Below are positions 6,806-7,455 of a stretch of DNA of 7,455 nucleotides, piece by piece. The notes beneath the pieces were generated by a model. It was given only the letters and a program-made list of their open reading frames with translations, was not told where the DNA came from and made no database searches. How positions within the stretch are numbered: position 1 is the stretch's first letter; each line of letters begins with the position of its first letter. A program made the position numbers and the translations under genes. Source of the DNA: an uncultured Verrucomicrobia subdivision 3 bacterium (GTDB lineage: Bacteria > Verrucomicrobiota > Verrucomicrobiae > Limisphaerales > CAMLLE01); NCBI GenBank assembly GCA_946480555.1, contig CAMLLE010000139.1, forward strand, positions 1-7,455, in the 5' to 3' direction.

Positions 6806-7455
6806 CCTGCGCCGCAGCTGGAGCTGCCGCTCCGACTCATATTCAACGGAAGCATTCCGACTTAGGTCTCGTTCAAGCATCTCGCGTATTCCATCGAAGA
6901 ATAGCTCAGCCATCTGCTGTTTGCCCTCCGGCGCGAAGTGCACCAGATCGGTGAACATTTCGTGCCTCCCATCGAGAGCCGGTCGGGTTTCGATGAAGCA
7001 AATATCCGGATGGTGCCGCGCCAGTTCCTCCACGATGACTGCGTGCGCTGCGTTCGCCTTGATCTGCCATTCCACACCCTGGTAGGTGAGGCGATAAAAC
7101 TCCTTCGCGTCGTCGGAGCTCTTCTCGTTCACCGCCATTGAATACGTCGCGAGGGCGAGTCGAATCTGATTCGTATGCGCGAAGTGAATCAATTCCCGAT
7201 ACAGGGCGGCGTAGCGCGTTTCCAGCGGGCTGTTCACATAAGCGCGCCGTGGATCCAGTTTGAGCTGATATTCCTTCCGGTGACGACGCATCTTCCAGGC
7301 GTGCTCAACGTCTGCCAGAATCTTCACAGGTCGCGGCCGATAGGGCGGAGCAAACCGGCCGCGGATGGGCGGCATGCCATCATAGACATACCGGAATCCA
7401 TTGTAGCCGTGATAGGAAAGAATCATGTCGGGCTGGAGCGCCGCGATTTCATAGA
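6746..7455 (-). CDS. SGNH/GDSL-type hydrolase-like protein, C-terminal part (5' end outside window)
   Basis: Minus-strand gene cut by the right edge. The frame is open through 7455, and the codons before the first visible Met (7426) read YEIAALQPDMILSYHGYNG, which runs smoothly into the domain, so that Met is internal. At least 235 residues are visible. The HGYNG segment resembles SGNH block III (the Asn of GxND, oxyanion hole). TDLVHFAPEGKQQMAE is a good block V, with Asp (codon 6947-6949) and His (codon 6938-6940) as DxxH catalytic residues. The nucleophile Ser in GDS(L) must lie in the missing part. A central insert, IRGRFAPPYRPRPVK through the following basic stretch, spaces the two blocks. 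The tail (SERQLQLRRRSESEKRF onward) is charged and low in complexity. The gene overlaps the 3' end of the M16 peptidase tail-to-tail by 60 nt. The substrate is unknown; esterase or polysaccharide-modifying roles are common in this superfamily. Confidence 0.78.
   Translation of the reverse strand, partial: YEIAALQPDMILSYHGYNGFRYVYDGMPPIRGRFAPPYRPRPVKILADVEHAWKMRRHRKEYQLKLDPRRAYVNSPLETRYAALYRELIHFAHTNQIRLALATYSMAVNEKSSDDAKEFYRLTYQGVEWQIKANAAHAVIVEELARHHPDICFIETRPALDGRHEMFTDLVHFAPEGKQQMAELFFDGIREMLERDLSRNASVEYESERQLQLRRRSESEKRFKSAGGSQRADHG

Noticed and set aside
6814..6827. GCAGCT-GG-AGCTGC hairpin just after the peptidase stop as a terminator
   Set aside because: The stem is short and no T tract follows on either strand; it also lies within the minus-strand hydrolase coding sequence.

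Overview
The window is a moderately GC-rich, densely coded bacterial segment. The PocR-type AraC regulator, the cytoplasmic PAS kinase followed by an Rcp1-like receiver, and the weak Shine-Dalgarno sequences resemble Verrucomicrobiota (Pedosphaera/Limisphaerales-like). That placement is an impression from protein style, not a search result. No RNA gene, CRISPR array, insertion sequence or phage gene was seen.

Layout, left to right. (1) Positions 17-1000 (+) encode a PocR-domain AraC-family regulator whose true start may lie left of the window. (2) A strong intrinsic terminator hairpin (1052-1089) follows it. (3) From 1121 to 5364 (+) there is a tight four-gene signalling cluster: a PAS-PAS HisKA histidine kinase whose first PAS has FixL-type heme-pocket residues; a single-domain Rcp1/CheY-like response regulator; a REC-PAS-HisKA_3 hybrid kinase; and a NarL/FixJ-type REC-HTH regulator. 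The three junctions are a 14-nt gap, an 8-nt gap and a 29-nt overlap, so an operon is likely. (4) A 178-nt spacer (5365-5542) holds two small degenerate tandem repeats and a short palindrome. (5) Positions 5543-6805 (+) encode a zinc-type M16 peptidase with a full HxxEH motif. (6) On the minus strand, 6746-7455 is the C-terminal part of an SGNH/GDSL-like hydrolase. It runs off the right edge and overlaps the peptidase gene tail-to-tail by 60 nt.

How the genes may work together (inference). The first kinase could sense O2 or another diatomic gas through its FixL-like PAS. It could pass phosphate to the stand-alone receiver and/or to the N-terminal receiver of the second kinase. The second kinase would then phosphorylate the NarL/FixJ-type regulator, which acts on DNA. 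This would be a two-kinase, two-regulator branched relay with FixL-like input and FixJ-like output split over four proteins. The AraC/PocR gene looks like a separate transcription unit. The peptidase and hydrolase look like unrelated housekeeping or accessory neighbours.
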